This document shows positions 23,769 to 31,251 of a stretch of 64,000 bases of DNA, piece by piece. Numbering within the stretch: position 1 is the first letter of the stretch; every line of letters begins with the position of its first letter. Location: IMG/VR virus record IMGVR_UViG_3300023180_000040, positions 1 through 64,000 of that record, one strand, 5' to 3'. A model generated the notes under the pieces. It saw nothing but the letters and a program-made list of their open reading frames with translations. It ran no database searches and was not told where the DNA came from. Both the position numbers and the translations under genes were made by a program. This stretch comes from a virus.

Positions 23769-24320
23769 ATGTCAGATTCTTTTAAGTGGAAAGTTAATTG
23801 GGAAGTTAATAAATATAAAGCAGATTCTATTGAGATAGTTAAAAAACAATTAATAGAACCTTATGAAACTGTTAAAAGACAAGGAAATCTATTGCTACAC
23901 GGTGGAGCATCTGCTATGTGGGAATTCATGCTAGGAAATGGAATTAGTGGTGGAGGTTCTGCTTTATCATACTTTGATGCAAATAATGCCTATATTGGAA
24001 TTGGAACATCTATTCTTCCGGCAACTGCTAATCAAACAGATTTAGACACTGGGGCTTTAGGAACAACAGACACCTATAGAGCATATGGTACGATGGAAAC
24101 AGGGTATCCACTTCATTCAGACGGAACGGGTTCTGCTAATTCAACGATATCTTTTAGAAGTTCTTTTGGAAGTGCCGCTGCCGTGTTTCCTTGGAATGAG
24201 TGGGGAATATTGAATGGAACAGTTGCAACAAGTCGTGTATTGAATAGAAAAGTTGATTACATCGGGACAAAGCAAGTTGGCGAAACTTGGGAAATTACTA
24301 TCAATATTACATTGAGTTAA
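23769..24320 (+). CDS. Fibre-region protein, paralogue of 28239-28811
   Basis: 183 residues from ATG 23769 (AGGA 6 bases upstream); the frame extends 7 codons further into the previous gene without support. It shares a collinear pattern with the 28239 product: KWKVNWEVNKY / QWKARWKVEKY, EPYETVKRQGNLLLHGGAS / EPYEVVEKEGNLLMNGGAS, SYFDANNAYIGIG / TYFDNTNAHIGVG, YPLHSDGTG / YPQHSDGTG and the closing LNRK. The pair flanks the other fibre genes. Probably a structural fibre or baseplate component. Confidence 0.7.
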   Translation: MSDSFKWKVNWEVNKYKADSIEIVKKQLIEPYETVKRQGNLLLHGGASAMWEFMLGNGISGGGSALSYFDANNAYIGIGTSILPATANQTDLDTGALGTTDTYRAYGTMETGYPLHSDGTGSANSTISFRSSFGSAAAVFPWNEWGILNGTVATSRVLNRKVDYIGTKQVGETWEITINITLS

Positions 24321-24324
24321 AAAT

Positions 24325-24861
24325 ATGAGTTACGATTCTTTAAGAACACCAATAACTAGAAAAGTATTAGATTTAAATGGTAACGCTATTGAGGGGGCCA
24401 CTGCAAACATTACCACCGTCCCCGGCGCTAGCGTAGCGACTGTTTATGATGCTGAAACTGGTTCGGGCACAGTCACTCAACCACTTATTTCTAATGCTGA
24501 CGGATCGTTTGATGGTTGGCTCACAATTGGTGTATATGATATAGAAATATCTTCTTCTTTTGGAACTGCAACTTCTCGTTATTATGTAGATCATCCACAA
24601 CAATCATTACTTCAAGGAACTGCTCTTGATGATAATAATTTCCAGATAAAAGACGATGATGATAGTAATCCTCGTTTAACAATTGATGCTGGTGGTACGG
24701 TTGAGTGGGGTTCAGGTTCTGCGACAGAAGATACAAAATTATATCGTTCAGGTTCTGCTGAATTAACAACAGATGGAACATTTGTTGTTGGCACGAATCT
24801 TAATGTAGGAGGGGATGATTTAGCCCTCTTAGTCAAACTTAACAAAGAGGTATTCGGATAA
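24325..24861 (+). CDS. Fibre-like protein with carboxypeptidase-regulatory-like N-terminus
   Basis: 178 residues. The first ~90 residues (TRKVLDLNGNAIEGATANIT ... ISNADGSFDGWLTIGVYDIEI) follow the 'novel-insert then display' pattern of Ig-like carboxypeptidase-regulatory folds in fibres. The later half (DDNNFQIKDDDDSNPRLTID, GSGSATEDTKLYRSGSAELT) resembles the repeat that links phage fibre heads. The stop overlaps the next start. Likely a fibre component. Confidence 0.7.
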   Translation: MSYDSLRTPITRKVLDLNGNAIEGATANITTVPGASVATVYDAETGSGTVTQPLISNADGSFDGWLTIGVYDIEISSSFGTATSRYYVDHPQQSLLQGTALDDNNFQIKDDDDSNPRLTIDAGGTVEWGSGSATEDTKLYRSGSAELTTDGTFVVGTNLNVGGDDLALLVKLNKEVFG

Positions 24862-25214
24862 TGGCATCTATTAGCAAACTTTTACTATCTGGATCTACTA
24901 ATGGTAGGTTTATTCAAATAACAGGAACATCAACTGCTGGGGCTAATACAATCCATACTGCCGTATCCGGCACCGATGACATTGATGAACTTCACATTTT
25001 TGCAACCAATTATCACACTAGCGATGCAACTCTAACAATTGAGTACGGTGGAACTGGTGCAAATAATGAAGTTTCATTCACACTTCCTCCAGATGTGGGT
25101 CTTATTGAAATTATCCCGTCTTTTGTTTTACAAAATGGACTTGTTGTGAAAGCATATGCCGACGTTGGATCAGTTGTTAATGTCGGTGGATTCGTGAATA
25201 GGATTACAGCATAA
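24861..25214 (+). CDS. Small fibre-region beta protein
   Basis: 117 residues, beta-sandwich-like (DELHIFATNYHTSDATLTIE, LIEIIPSFVLQNGLVVKAYA). The start overlaps the stop of the previous gene and the end overlaps ATG 25214 (TAATG). Probably a fibre subunit or fibre chaperone; not identified further. Confidence 0.65.
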   Translation: MASISKLLLSGSTNGRFIQITGTSTAGANTIHTAVSGTDDIDELHIFATNYHTSDATLTIEYGGTGANNEVSFTLPPDVGLIEIIPSFVLQNGLVVKAYADVGSVVNVGGFVNRITA

Positions 25215-26098
25215 TGGGCGCTCCAATTGTAGTAAATACCGTTAAGGTTCAAGGTACAGTAACTGCTGATCCGTCAACAACGGTTCCTGTGCTTGGTACG
25301 GTTTATCAAAACGCAACATGGAATGTAAATGCTATTCAATCTGGAGTGTGGAATGTAGGTGGAACCGTCAATCAAGGTGGCGCTTGGACTGTAACTGCTG
25401 ATGTTGGTTCTGGAACTTGGCCCGTCACTGCAATCCAATCAGGTAACTGGTTTGTTGGCGGAACTGTTGAGGCAACCAATGCTGATACTGGCGCACTTTA
25501 TGTGCAAGGAACAACAACTGCAACGATACCAAACACAGCCCCTGCTTATGTTGCAGGAACAACAACTGCAACTAATGCTGATACTGGCGCTTTGTATATA
25601 CAAGGTACTACAACAGTTACAAATCCATCAACTGACGCACTTTATGTACAGGGGACTACTACTGCAACAATACCAAACACTGCTCCCGGATATATTGCTG
25701 GTACAGTAACTATTCCAGCCTCTGCTCCCGCTTATGTCGCTGGAACAACTACCGTTACTAACGCAGACACAGGCGCTATATACACTCAGGGTACAGTTTC
25801 TGTTGCGGGAACTGCAAATGTTATTGAACGTGGTTCGACAATTGATCAAGGATCTGCTAGTATTACTACTAGTATGGGAACAGTATTAACAGCAGATGCA
25901 AACAGAAGAACAATTTTACTCCAAAATCTTGGGAGTGACTATGTATGGATTGGCGGATCAACTGCAATTGTTGTCAATACAGGCGCCAGACTTGCTCCCA
26001 GTCAATCATTAGTAATTGATAAGGCTCCAACCTCTGCAATATATGCTATAGCGTCTAGCGGAAGTCAAGTTATTAGTTATTTTACGGAGGCTGACTGA
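25214..26098 (+). CDS. Repeat-bearing fibre shaft protein
   Basis: 294 residues. Residues about 83-198 hold seven or eight tandem units of about 16 residues (GTTTATIPNTAPAYVA, GTTTATNADTGALYIQ and variants), typical of a beta-solenoid or triple-stranded fibre shaft. The N-terminal part has WNV.../WTV... repeats (NATWNVNAIQSGVWNVGG). The C-terminal ~90 residues are non-repetitive and end IYAIASSGSQVISYF. The stop overlaps the start of the high-GC gene (TGATG). Confidence 0.8.
   Translation: MGAPIVVNTVKVQGTVTADPSTTVPVLGTVYQNATWNVNAIQSGVWNVGGTVNQGGAWTVTADVGSGTWPVTAIQSGNWFVGGTVEATNADTGALYVQGTTTATIPNTAPAYVAGTTTATNADTGALYIQGTTTVTNPSTDALYVQGTTTATIPNTAPGYIAGTVTIPASAPAYVAGTTTVTNADTGAIYTQGTVSVAGTANVIERGSTIDQGSASITTSMGTVLTADANRRTILLQNLGSDYVWIGGSTAIVVNTGARLAPSQSLVIDKAPTSAIYAIASSGSQVISYFTEAD
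25460..25807 (+). repeat. Tandem ~48-bp coding repeats (16 residues)
   Basis: Seven to eight units starting at GTVEATNADTGALYVQ and ending around GTVSVAG. Units alternate between a TIPNTAP-YVA type and a TNADTGALY-Q type, so a 96-bp super-period is also present. One unit (GTVTIPASAPAYVA) is shorter by two residues. The DNA copies have diverged at third positions. Confidence 0.85.
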
Positions 26099-27129
26099 TG
26101 GCGAACCTGTCAGCGTTCGGCGGGGCGCAGCCCATCACTCCGGGTGGACTGGTGGAGTTGGGGTACTCGGAGAACGATAACGCCGTCACCCTCACTGCTA
26201 CATCGTCTGCGTCACCCGACTGGCTTACGCCGGAAATGACGTTGGTTTGCGACGGCTCACCAGTTCTTGTCGAATACTACGCGCCAATCGCTAGGGCAAC
26301 GCAGGACGCTGCGGGAACCGGCGACCAACTCAACTTCTCTCTTGTCTATGACGGTTCTGTGCAAGAGGACAGTTGGGGAAGGGTCGCCAACCGCACGAAC
26401 GCTATTGGGCATCTTGTCCCTGTGGCGCTGCAATACCGCATGACCCCGGCTGTTGGTTCGCACACTTTTAGGGTTGGCGGCTACGTCAGCAACGCATCAA
26501 GGAACGGATACGTTGGAGCAGGTTCGCCATACCCTCCGCAGTTTCTCCGCGTCAGCAAGATCGTCCAGCAGAACGACGGCCTCAAGCCCTTCTGGACCCC
26601 GCCTATTGTGACGCAGTTGCCTTCGAATCCAGAAAACGGCGACGTTGTTCACTACAGGCACTCTGCTGCGGGGAACATTGGCGCGGTGCTTCCAATGCAG
26701 TACGACGGCACCAAGTGGCTACCGCTTGGACAGGCGACTCTTTGCCGATGGTCATCCGGCTCTAACAGAATGACCTTGACCACATCCAGCATCGTCCAGC
26801 AGACAGGTGGTGACTACAACAGTCTGACCTTTACTCCGCCGTGGGACGGATGGTACGAGATTTCTCAAAGGTCGGGGATGATTGAACTGAACACCGGCAT
26901 TGGCATCTACATTCACTTTGGAGCAACTGACGGTTCTCAGTACATCCAGTTGAACTACTGCCAAGACTTCAACGGCTACTACTACCACACGCGGTTTAGC
27001 ACTCCGAACCCAATGACCGCGTACCTGTACGCAAGCAAGTCGTATCGCTTCTACGTTCAGTTGAGTTATCCGAATACTGCGTACCTCAACACCTTTGGAA
27101 ACGCATACGTCAAGGCGGTGTCCGCATGA
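26098..27129 (+). CDS. High-GC fibre/receptor-binding protein, C1q-like head
   Basis: 343 residues. The N-terminal ~165 residues (LVELGYSENDNAVTLTATSS, VCDGSPVLVEYYAP, VGSHTFRVGGYVSNAS, FLRVSKIVQQ) are shared with the next protein. The C-terminal ~130 residues (FTPPWDGWYEISQRSG ... YVQLSYPNTAYLNTFG) look like a C1q/TNF-type jelly roll, common at phage fibre tips. The DNA is strikingly GC-rich against its neighbours (41 of 60 bases in 26101-26160), so it has been gained recently. It overlaps the previous stop (TGATG) and the next start. Confidence 0.8.
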   Translation: MANLSAFGGAQPITPGGLVELGYSENDNAVTLTATSSASPDWLTPEMTLVCDGSPVLVEYYAPIARATQDAAGTGDQLNFSLVYDGSVQEDSWGRVANRTNAIGHLVPVALQYRMTPAVGSHTFRVGGYVSNASRNGYVGAGSPYPPQFLRVSKIVQQNDGLKPFWTPPIVTQLPSNPENGDVVHYRHSAAGNIGAVLPMQYDGTKWLPLGQATLCRWSSGSNRMTLTTSSIVQQTGGDYNSLTFTPPWDGWYEISQRSGMIELNTGIGIYIHFGATDGSQYIQLNYCQDFNGYYYHTRFSTPNPMTAYLYASKSYRFYVQLSYPNTAYLNTFGNAYVKAVSA

Positions 27130-28103
27130 CCTCACTCACAGACACACAGGTAGTGACGGCGAGCGGCGGGCTGGTGGAGTTGGCCCATCTTGACCTGACA
27201 AGCGCGGTTGTCGTTACGTCAACAACTGGTCAGAACGTGGGCGGTTCCGTAACGGCGGTGTGCGATGGCTCGCCAATCATTGTAGAAATGTTCTGCCCTT
27301 ATTCCGTTATCGGTAACTACTACTTGGTGTCGTCCCTTTACGTTGACGGCTCATTTCAGCAGCGTGTCGGTGTGCAGGTCAACGACACAACGCCGTTCTA
27401 CGCGAAGGTTCGCCTCACACCACCAGCCGGTTCGCACACTTTCCAGTGGAGCGCACTTGTCAACGCTAGTTCTGGAACATTCCAGTTTGACACCGCCCCC
27501 ACGACAAACGGCGGTCCCGGTTTTATCCGCGTCAGCAAGATCGTCCAAGCAACCCAGTGGCCCGCCGTCACCACAAGCACCATCATCTGCACTTCCTCCA
27601 CGCGGCCCGCGAGTCCGTTTGAGGGGCAGAAGATTTACCAGACTGACAACGACCGCGAGTTGACTTACGACTCAAGCGCGTGGGTGCAGACCAACTCTCT
27701 TGGCGGCTGGTCAACGTGGACGCCGCAGTTGTACCAAAACGGCAACCTGACCAGCACCACCCCTCACGCCCGCTACACCCGCATCGGTGACACTGCAATC
27801 GTGCAGGCGAAGGTCAGCGCGACTCAGGCAGGAGTTGCTGGGCAGCAGATAGAGATTCGCAACCTCCCCTACTCGGCAGAAGCCGCTGGCGACTACACCG
27901 TGATTGGCAACGCCGTTTACTGGGACGGAACGCTCCGCTGGCAACTCAATGTAGAAACGCTGCCAACTGCAACCTCAATCGCTTTCGGCTATGACTCTGC
28001 ACCGTTTGCTGCCTATGGCGGCGGTCGGTTTGGTGCAAGCCCAAGTAAGGCCGTCGCGTCTGGCGACTTTATCTCGTTTACCACGACATACGAGATTGCC
28101 TAG
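27126..28103 (+). CDS. High-GC fibre/receptor-binding protein, paralogue of 26098-27129
   Basis: 325 residues. The N-terminal ~155 residues align with the previous protein (GLVELAHLDLTSAVVVTSTT, VCDGSPIIVEMFCPYS, AGSHTFQWSALVNAS, FIRVSKIVQA). The C-terminal half is different (GGWSTWTPQLYQNGNLTSTT, YTRIGDTAIVQAKVSATQAG), a pattern found in phage fibre heads. Conserved anchor with a changed head suggests alternative receptor-binding tips. The start overlaps the previous stop (ATGA). Same high GC. Confidence 0.8.
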   Translation: MTSLTDTQVVTASGGLVELAHLDLTSAVVVTSTTGQNVGGSVTAVCDGSPIIVEMFCPYSVIGNYYLVSSLYVDGSFQQRVGVQVNDTTPFYAKVRLTPPAGSHTFQWSALVNASSGTFQFDTAPTTNGGPGFIRVSKIVQATQWPAVTTSTIICTSSTRPASPFEGQKIYQTDNDRELTYDSSAWVQTNSLGGWSTWTPQLYQNGNLTSTTPHARYTRIGDTAIVQAKVSATQAGVAGQQIEIRNLPYSAEAAGDYTVIGNAVYWDGTLRWQLNVETLPTATSIAFGYDSAPFAAYGGGRFGASPSKAVASGDFISFTTTYEIA

Positions 28104-28238
28104 CGCATAAGCATCCTGTTCCTATTCGCCGGTTTTTGTTCTTGTATTTTTATCCCTTTATTACAAACTTTTCCTTATTCTAATATAAGAAAGGTTTAAA
28201 CTCTTTTTATGCGCGTAAAAAGAAAGGAATTATTTAAA

Positions 28239-28811
28239 ATGAATGAATCAGCAAAAATGGGTGAGGCTAGCGTAATTGGCGCTAATTATGAGACTCACCA
28301 ACCTGTTCAATGGAAAGCCCGTTGGAAGGTCGAAAAGTATCATGGCAACGATTTATCTGAGCCTTATGAAGTTGTTGAAAAAGAGGGCAATCTTCTTATG
28401 AATGGTGGGGCTTCTTGCATTTGGCAAACTCTTATTGGAAATGGCGATGCATCAAGTGGTCAAAATCTAACTTACTTTGACAATACTAATGCTCACATTG
28501 GAGTAGGAAATGGTACAATTGCCGCTGCTGCTACTCAAAATGATTTACAAGCGTCAGCCGGAACTGCTAATCAAATTCGTGTAGGAATGGATGCAACATA
28601 TCCACAACACTCAGACGGAACTGGTGCAGGAGCCGGTACGATTACTTTCCGTTCTACGTTTGGAACCGCAGATGCAAACTTCACTTGGTATGAGTGGGGT
28701 GTATTTAATGGCTCATCTGGTGGAAGAATGCTCAATCGCAAGCAAGAAGATCTTGGTTCAAAAACTTCTGCTTCAACATGGACATTTTCTGTATCACTTT
28801 CATTGGCTTAA
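28239..28811 (+). CDS. Fibre-region protein, paralogue of 23769-24320
   Basis: 190 residues from ATG 28239, with GAAAGGA 10 bases upstream; an in-frame ATG at 28209 has no such site. It matches the 23769 product along most of its length (EKEGNLLMNGGAS, TYFDNTNAHIGVG, MDATYPQHSDGTGAGAGTIT, WYEWGVFNG, MLNRK). GC is back to the phage level. A 105-base AT-rich gap separates it from the high-GC island, so it probably has its own promoter (candidate TAATAT near 28181). Confidence 0.7.
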   Translation: MNESAKMGEASVIGANYETHQPVQWKARWKVEKYHGNDLSEPYEVVEKEGNLLMNGGASCIWQTLIGNGDASSGQNLTYFDNTNAHIGVGNGTIAAAATQNDLQASAGTANQIRVGMDATYPQHSDGTGAGAGTITFRSTFGTADANFTWYEWGVFNGSSGGRMLNRKQEDLGSKTSASTWTFSVSLSLA

Positions 28812-28839
28812 GTCAAACTAAATAAATTTAATATCAGTT

Positions 28840-28867
28840 ACCCGCTACGGCGGGTTTCTGTGTTTTC
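28840..28867 (+). terminator. Rho-independent terminator
   Basis: ACCCGC-TACG-GCGGGT hairpin (6 bp, tight 4-base loop) followed by TTCTGTGTTTTCC, 29 bases after the stop at 28811. The T run is interrupted, so termination may be partial. Confidence 0.65.
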
Positions 28868-28903
28868 CGACAATTTAATTAATAGGAATTCCAAGGAGAA
28901 AAA

Positions 28904-29782
28904 ATGGCATATAGTAGAACTACATGGGAAGATTCACCAAGCACAAATACTCCCATTTCATCGGCCAATCTTAATAATATAGAAGAAGGCATTCTTGATG
29001 TTGAAAGCGAATTAAATTATGTAGCAGGGACAGTTACAACAGTATCTAATTCAGTTACTGCTATTGCTGGAAGCGTAACTAACGCTCAAGGGTCTGTAAC
29101 TGCAACTCAAGGGTCTGTAACTGCAACTCAAGGGTCTGTAATTACTCATAACGCTGCTACAACATCCGTTCATGGGATTACAGACACAAGCAACTTAGTC
29201 TACACTGATAATGCCACGCTTGGCTCAGTTTCTTCAATTGCAGGTTCAGTTTCAAACTTATCTACTGATGAAAGATTTAATCCAACAGGAGCAGTTTTGT
29301 CTTTTGCGGGTACAGTTGCCCCATCTGGTTATTTATTATGTGATGGAACAAGTTATGGAACGGCAGATTATCCCGGGCTTTTTGGTGTAATTGGATATAC
29401 TTATAGTGGTACTGCTAGTGGTACTGCCTTTAATGTCCCAGATCTTTCAACTAGGATGCCAATTGGCACAGGAAATGGAAGAACAGAAGGTGATTCAGGT
29501 GGAACAGAAAATGTTACCTTATCAACTAGTCAACTTCCCTCCCACAGCCACCCAATTACCGATCCCGGTCATGGTCATACAATGACTATAAATTATACAA
29601 CTAGTAACAGTCCCGGTGGCGCGACTTCTCTCCAAGGTGCTGGTCAATCACCAAATAGTAGTTTTCCCGGTCAAGTAGTTGATAGTAATACAACTGGTAT
29701 ATCTGTTGGAAATACTGGTGGGAACTCACCGCATACAAATATGCAGCCCTATCTTGTAATGAATTACATTATTAAAACTTAA
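28904..29782 (+). CDS. Tail collar fibre protein with short tandem repeats
   Basis: 292 residues. The N-terminal ~130 residues form a coiled or solenoid stalk with G-S-V-T repeats (GSVTNAQGSVTATQGSVTAT). Then comes a phage tail-collar domain (VLSFAGTVAPSGYLLCDG, FNVPDLSTRMPIGTGNG) and a His-rich loop (LPSHSHPITDPGHGHTM), ending NMQPYLVMNYIIKT. It shares collar and C-terminus with the 4415-5011 protein and is its longer paralogue. AAGGAG lies 8 bases before the ATG. Likely a short tail fibre. Confidence 0.88.
   Translation: MAYSRTTWEDSPSTNTPISSANLNNIEEGILDVESELNYVAGTVTTVSNSVTAIAGSVTNAQGSVTATQGSVTATQGSVITHNAATTSVHGITDTSNLVYTDNATLGSVSSIAGSVSNLSTDERFNPTGAVLSFAGTVAPSGYLLCDGTSYGTADYPGLFGVIGYTYSGTASGTAFNVPDLSTRMPIGTGNGRTEGDSGGTENVTLSTSQLPSHSHPITDPGHGHTMTINYTTSNSPGGATSLQGAGQSPNSSFPGQVVDSNTTGISVGNTGGNSPHTNMQPYLVMNYIIKT
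29085..29147 (+). repeat. Three 21-bp tandem repeats in collar gene
   Basis: CTCAAGGGTCTGTAACTGCAA occurs twice without change (29085-29105, 29106-29126) and once with a changed 3' third. Perfect copies suggest recent slippage and possible length variation of the stalk. Confidence 0.85.
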
Positions 29783-29792
29783 TTAAATAAAC

Positions 29793-31208
29793 ATGACTAC
29801 TAATTTTACATTTATTGATGATGTAATTACTATTCCATATAAAACAGTTACATCTTCAGATTCTGCTGTATTAATAGATAATGTTTCATCAATCTTTTTA
29901 GATTCTGTTGTTGATTCTTTATCTTTAACAGATATTTTACTTACACTTTCTGTTTCAGTTGCAAACATAGATAGTGTAACTTTTAATGAATTCATTGATA
30001 TAAGACTATCTTCTAGCGATAGTTTATCGTTGTCAGATTCAAACGGTGGCTTGTTTCTTACAAATCAAGATAGCATAGCCCTTTCTGAATCTATTGCAGC
30101 ATCATTGAGTTCTAGTGATAGTTCTCTATTAGTAGAAATAACTCAAATATTATTAGACAATATACAAGATTTTTCTACATTATCTGAGTTTGTCAACACA
30201 ATAGATCTAAATGCTCTTGACTCAGGAATTGAATCTGAAAACGTTCAAGTCTTTACAGATCTAGTAGCCTCTGATTCAGATGGTTTTCTACTAGAATCAA
30301 GCAATTTTGTTGCAGCAGAAGCGCCCGGAACTGATAATATTTCTACAACGGATATTCCTTTAATATCTGCTGAATTGTCATCTGATGACCTTTCAAATCT
30401 TTTTGAAGATACTTCTAACATCGGGTTTAGATCGCAAGATCAGTCAAATCTTGCAGAGTTTGTTGAAATAGCCCCTGAAATCAGCGACGATGCACAACTT
30501 TCAGAATCTACTTTGTCAAATGTAAATGCTGAAAGTTCAGATTCTTCATCTTTAATAGAAACACCTAATATATCTAATGATATTGGAAGTTCAGATACCT
30601 CGTCAGCATCAGATCAATTTGATTCATTAGAAGCCGATGCTATTGGGTTGGAGCAAATTCAACTATCTGAAAATGTATCAATTGAAGTTTATGTAATTGA
30701 AAATATTACACTATTTGAAGCAGTTTCTAATTCTTTATCATCTTTAGATGAATCAAATCTTACAGACACTCCAATAATTGGAGCGATTGCTTCTGATATC
30801 AGCACATTGCAAGATTTTGTCGGAGTCGAAGTATCCGCATCAACAGATGATGTTGGACAATTGACAGAAATTAATAATGGATTGTTATTAAACGTTAAAG
30901 AAACAGCAACATTAATAGAAATCCCATATTATGATGCAAATTATTCAAGATTAGACTATTTTTTCTTAATATCTGAAATTGCTCGGGCAACAATTCTTAA
31001 AGAAGATTTTGATATTTTTGTAGTCACTGATTTTAATATAAGTATAAGCCCAAACACTATCCAATTGATTACATTTAAAGAAAAAACTGCAATTGGAACA
31101 GCCGCTCCTATTGTATTAAATGTTAATGACACTCCAACTGTTCATGGCAGCGTAACGGGTGATATAATTGATATATCTGTTGGTGGTACGGAACCTGTAT
31201 TGTTGTAG
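29793..31208 (+). CDS. Ser/Asp-rich repeat protein, fibre-like
   Basis: 471 residues, about half Ser, Asp, Leu, Glu and Ile. Degenerate units of about 20 residues recur (SSSDSLSLSDSNGGLFLTNQ, DSIALSESIAASLSSSDSS, DESNLTDTPIIGA), each with a D-S-x-x-L-x-E core. This is the pattern of beta-solenoid adhesion or fibre shafts. The last ~80 residues differ (VVTDFNISISPNTIQLITFK, SVTGDIIDISVGGTEPVLL). No ribosome-binding site is obvious before ATG 29793, 10 bases after the collar gene. Confidence 0.75.
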   Translation: MTTNFTFIDDVITIPYKTVTSSDSAVLIDNVSSIFLDSVVDSLSLTDILLTLSVSVANIDSVTFNEFIDIRLSSSDSLSLSDSNGGLFLTNQDSIALSESIAASLSSSDSSLLVEITQILLDNIQDFSTLSEFVNTIDLNALDSGIESENVQVFTDLVASDSDGFLLESSNFVAAEAPGTDNISTTDIPLISAELSSDDLSNLFEDTSNIGFRSQDQSNLAEFVEIAPEISDDAQLSESTLSNVNAESSDSSSLIETPNISNDIGSSDTSSASDQFDSLEADAIGLEQIQLSENVSIEVYVIENITLFEAVSNSLSSLDESNLTDTPIIGAIASDISTLQDFVGVEVSASTDDVGQLTEINNGLLLNVKETATLIEIPYYDANYSRLDYFFLISEIARATILKEDFDIFVVTDFNISISPNTIQLITFKEKTAIGTAAPIVLNVNDTPTVHGSVTGDIIDISVGGTEPVLL

Positions 31209-31251
31209 TTTCCTGATAATAAAGGGTAGATCTTCATAACAAGGAGTTAAA

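Larger units (their letters stand above)
26098..28103. other. High-GC island of two fibre genes
   Basis: By hand count, sampled 60-base rows inside the island hold 41, 28 and 36 G+C, against 19-23 in rows sampled outside. The left edge is exactly at the start codon of the first gene and the right edge at the stop of the second. No transposase, direct repeat or tRNA is visible at either side. Confidence 0.8.

Noticed and set aside
25460-25807. Tandem repeats resembling a CRISPR array
   Set aside because: The repeats are in frame, diverge at third codon positions and have no unique spacers; they encode a fibre shaft.
26752-27944. Many overlapping open frames in the high-GC island
   Set aside because: High GC lowers stop-codon frequency, so long shadow frames are expected; the two sense genes explain the region.
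26060-28240. High-GC island as an insertion sequence or integrated element
   Set aside because: No transposase or recombinase, no terminal inverted repeats and no target duplication; edges match gene starts and stops, so gene exchange is simpler.
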